Shown here piece by piece: positions 63,445 to 64,000 of a DNA stretch of 64,000 nt. The stretch lies in the NCBI GenBank assembly GCA_029262735.1, contig JAJCYY010000017.1, positions 22,669-86,668 of the forward strand, written 5' to 3'. Each line of letters opens with the position of its first letter. Positions within the stretch are counted from its first letter, which is position 1. Both the position numbers and the translations under genes were made by a program. This stretch comes from Chloroflexota bacterium (GTDB lineage Bacteria > Chloroflexota > Dehalococcoidia > Lucifugimonadales > Lucifugimonadaceae). Below the pieces are notes generated by a model, which saw only the letters and a program-made list of their open reading frames with translations, was not told the origin of the DNA and did no database searches.

Positions 63445-64000
63445 CTACTCGATTGAGAGTAGGAAATCGTAGTCTGGCTGACCACCGGCGAGCGTCTCAA
63501 CCTCAACACCGGGAAGAGATTTCGATATCGACTCCGTGACTTCAGGCATTCCGTCTTCCTCGATAGAAGTCCCGCAATAGAGCGTTAGGAGTGACTCTTC
63601 GTCGGCCTGGCCAACCAGCATTTCGCTCAGCACACCTAGCGCCGTGTCACCAGCGGCCACGAGCTTCTCATCGAGAACGCCCATGTACTGACCGCGCCTG
63701 ACGGCTACTCCGTCGAGAAGGGCGTCTCTTATCGCCTTTGTCACCGACCCGCTTCGAACGATCGACAGAGGCTCTTCCATCTGGGTGCGATTCTGGTCGA
63801 TGTCTCGGTCCGGAGAGAACTCCAGCAACGCGGCTAGACCAGCCTGCATAGAGCGAGTGCTGATCACCTGAACCTGCTTTTCAGTCAGGTCTACCGCCTG
63901 TACAGCGGTCCCCAGGATGTTCTTGTTGTTTGGCAGGACGAGTACCGAATCAGACGGAGCGTTCTCGATGGCTGCGACGATCTCGGCCGTGCTCGGGTTC
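63445..64000 (-). CDS. fakA: DhaL-domain fatty acid kinase FakA (3' part, runs off the right edge)
   Basis: The last 184 codons of a FakA/YloV-type protein; the N-terminal Dak2 (DhaL) kinase domain is beyond the right edge. The visible part is the middle and C-terminal domains: NPSTAEIVAAIE, VLVLPNNKNILG and ISTRSMQAGLAALLEF, then a terminal DegV-like section ending TLAGGQPDYDFLLSIE. FakA phosphorylates fatty acids bound to FakB, the product entering phospholipid synthesis. The DegV gene follows 55 bp downstream. Confidence 0.9.
   Translation of the reverse strand, partial: NPSTAEIVAAIENAPSDSVLVLPNNKNILGTAVQAVDLTEKQVQVISTRSMQAGLAALLEFSPDRDIDQNRTQMEEPLSIVRSGSVTKAIRDALLDGVAVRRGQYMGVLDEKLVAAGDTALGVLSEMLVGQADEESLLTLYCGTSIEEDGMPEVTESISKSLPGVEVETLAGGQPDYDFLLSIE

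Overview
The window is a dense, moderately G+C-rich bacterial chromosome segment with about 58 protein genes, one tRNA gene, no insertion sequence, no phage gene and no CRISPR array. Content points to the phylum Chloroflexota, probably a SAR202 or Dehalococcoidia-like lineage. The signs are scattered enolase-superfamily sugar-acid dehydratases, an MlrC-type M81 protein, several small FMN/F420-fold oxidoreductases, an orphan xanthine-dehydrogenase large subunit, and a small 'xxYFKACPKC' zinc-ribbon protein. This placement is inference from gene content. A 16S or RpoB phylogeny would settle it.

Left edge to 10 kb: rpoC (5' part only) and rpoB on the minus strand, with a clear sigma70-type promoter and a long structured leader. 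rpoB is not preceded by the usual rplKAJL genes. Next to it is a copper module: a lipoprotein cytochrome c diverges from csoR-copA-YHS protein-glutaredoxin, with a CsoR-like operator between them. tRNA-Asp with a strong terminator follows.

10-24 kb: a double-receiver response regulator, a split-barrel flavoprotein, a metallo-beta-lactamase/cupin/amidohydrolase catabolic cluster, a two-TM potassium channel with an RCK domain, a YjhG-type sugar-acid dehydratase, and a trehalose locus (GH15 hydrolase divergent from an OtsA-OtsB fusion). An enolase-superfamily dehydratase and a PAP2 phosphatase close this part.

24-43 kb: accessory metabolism. It holds a repeat-containing secreted protein, rsgA behind a possible leader peptide, the M81 protein, a second enolase-superfamily enzyme, a Ca2+/Na+ antiporter, GNAT, methyltransferase, SDR and Gfo/Idh genes, nudC, a SnoaL-like protein, three MFS transporters and a formylglycine-generating enzyme. 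One MFS gene appears to start at CTG, overlapping the stop of its upstream paralogue.

43-64 kb: mostly housekeeping. It holds glmS, plsC, cmk, a CvpA-like gene, an HNH nuclease, holB, lysA, selD, an autoregulated AHSA1/ArsR operon, mazG, a DUF1461 membrane protein, a NUDIX gene, the orphan molybdo-subunit, a degenerate Tag-like protein, two tandem epimerases, recG, a degV/fakB-like gene and the 3' part of fakA.

The most informative observations are these. selD is a selenoprotein gene with an in-frame UGA at codon 19, so a standard translation loses its N-terminus. Six same-strand junctions of the form NTGA are present, using all four possible start codons including CTG. The ArsR/AHSA1 promoter carries two matched dyads, TATGCAA-N8-TTGC, spaced 41 bp apart over the -35 and -10 boxes. 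RpoB has an acidic C-terminal tail of about 128 residues. A Tag-family protein has lost both its zinc ligands and its catalytic glutamate.
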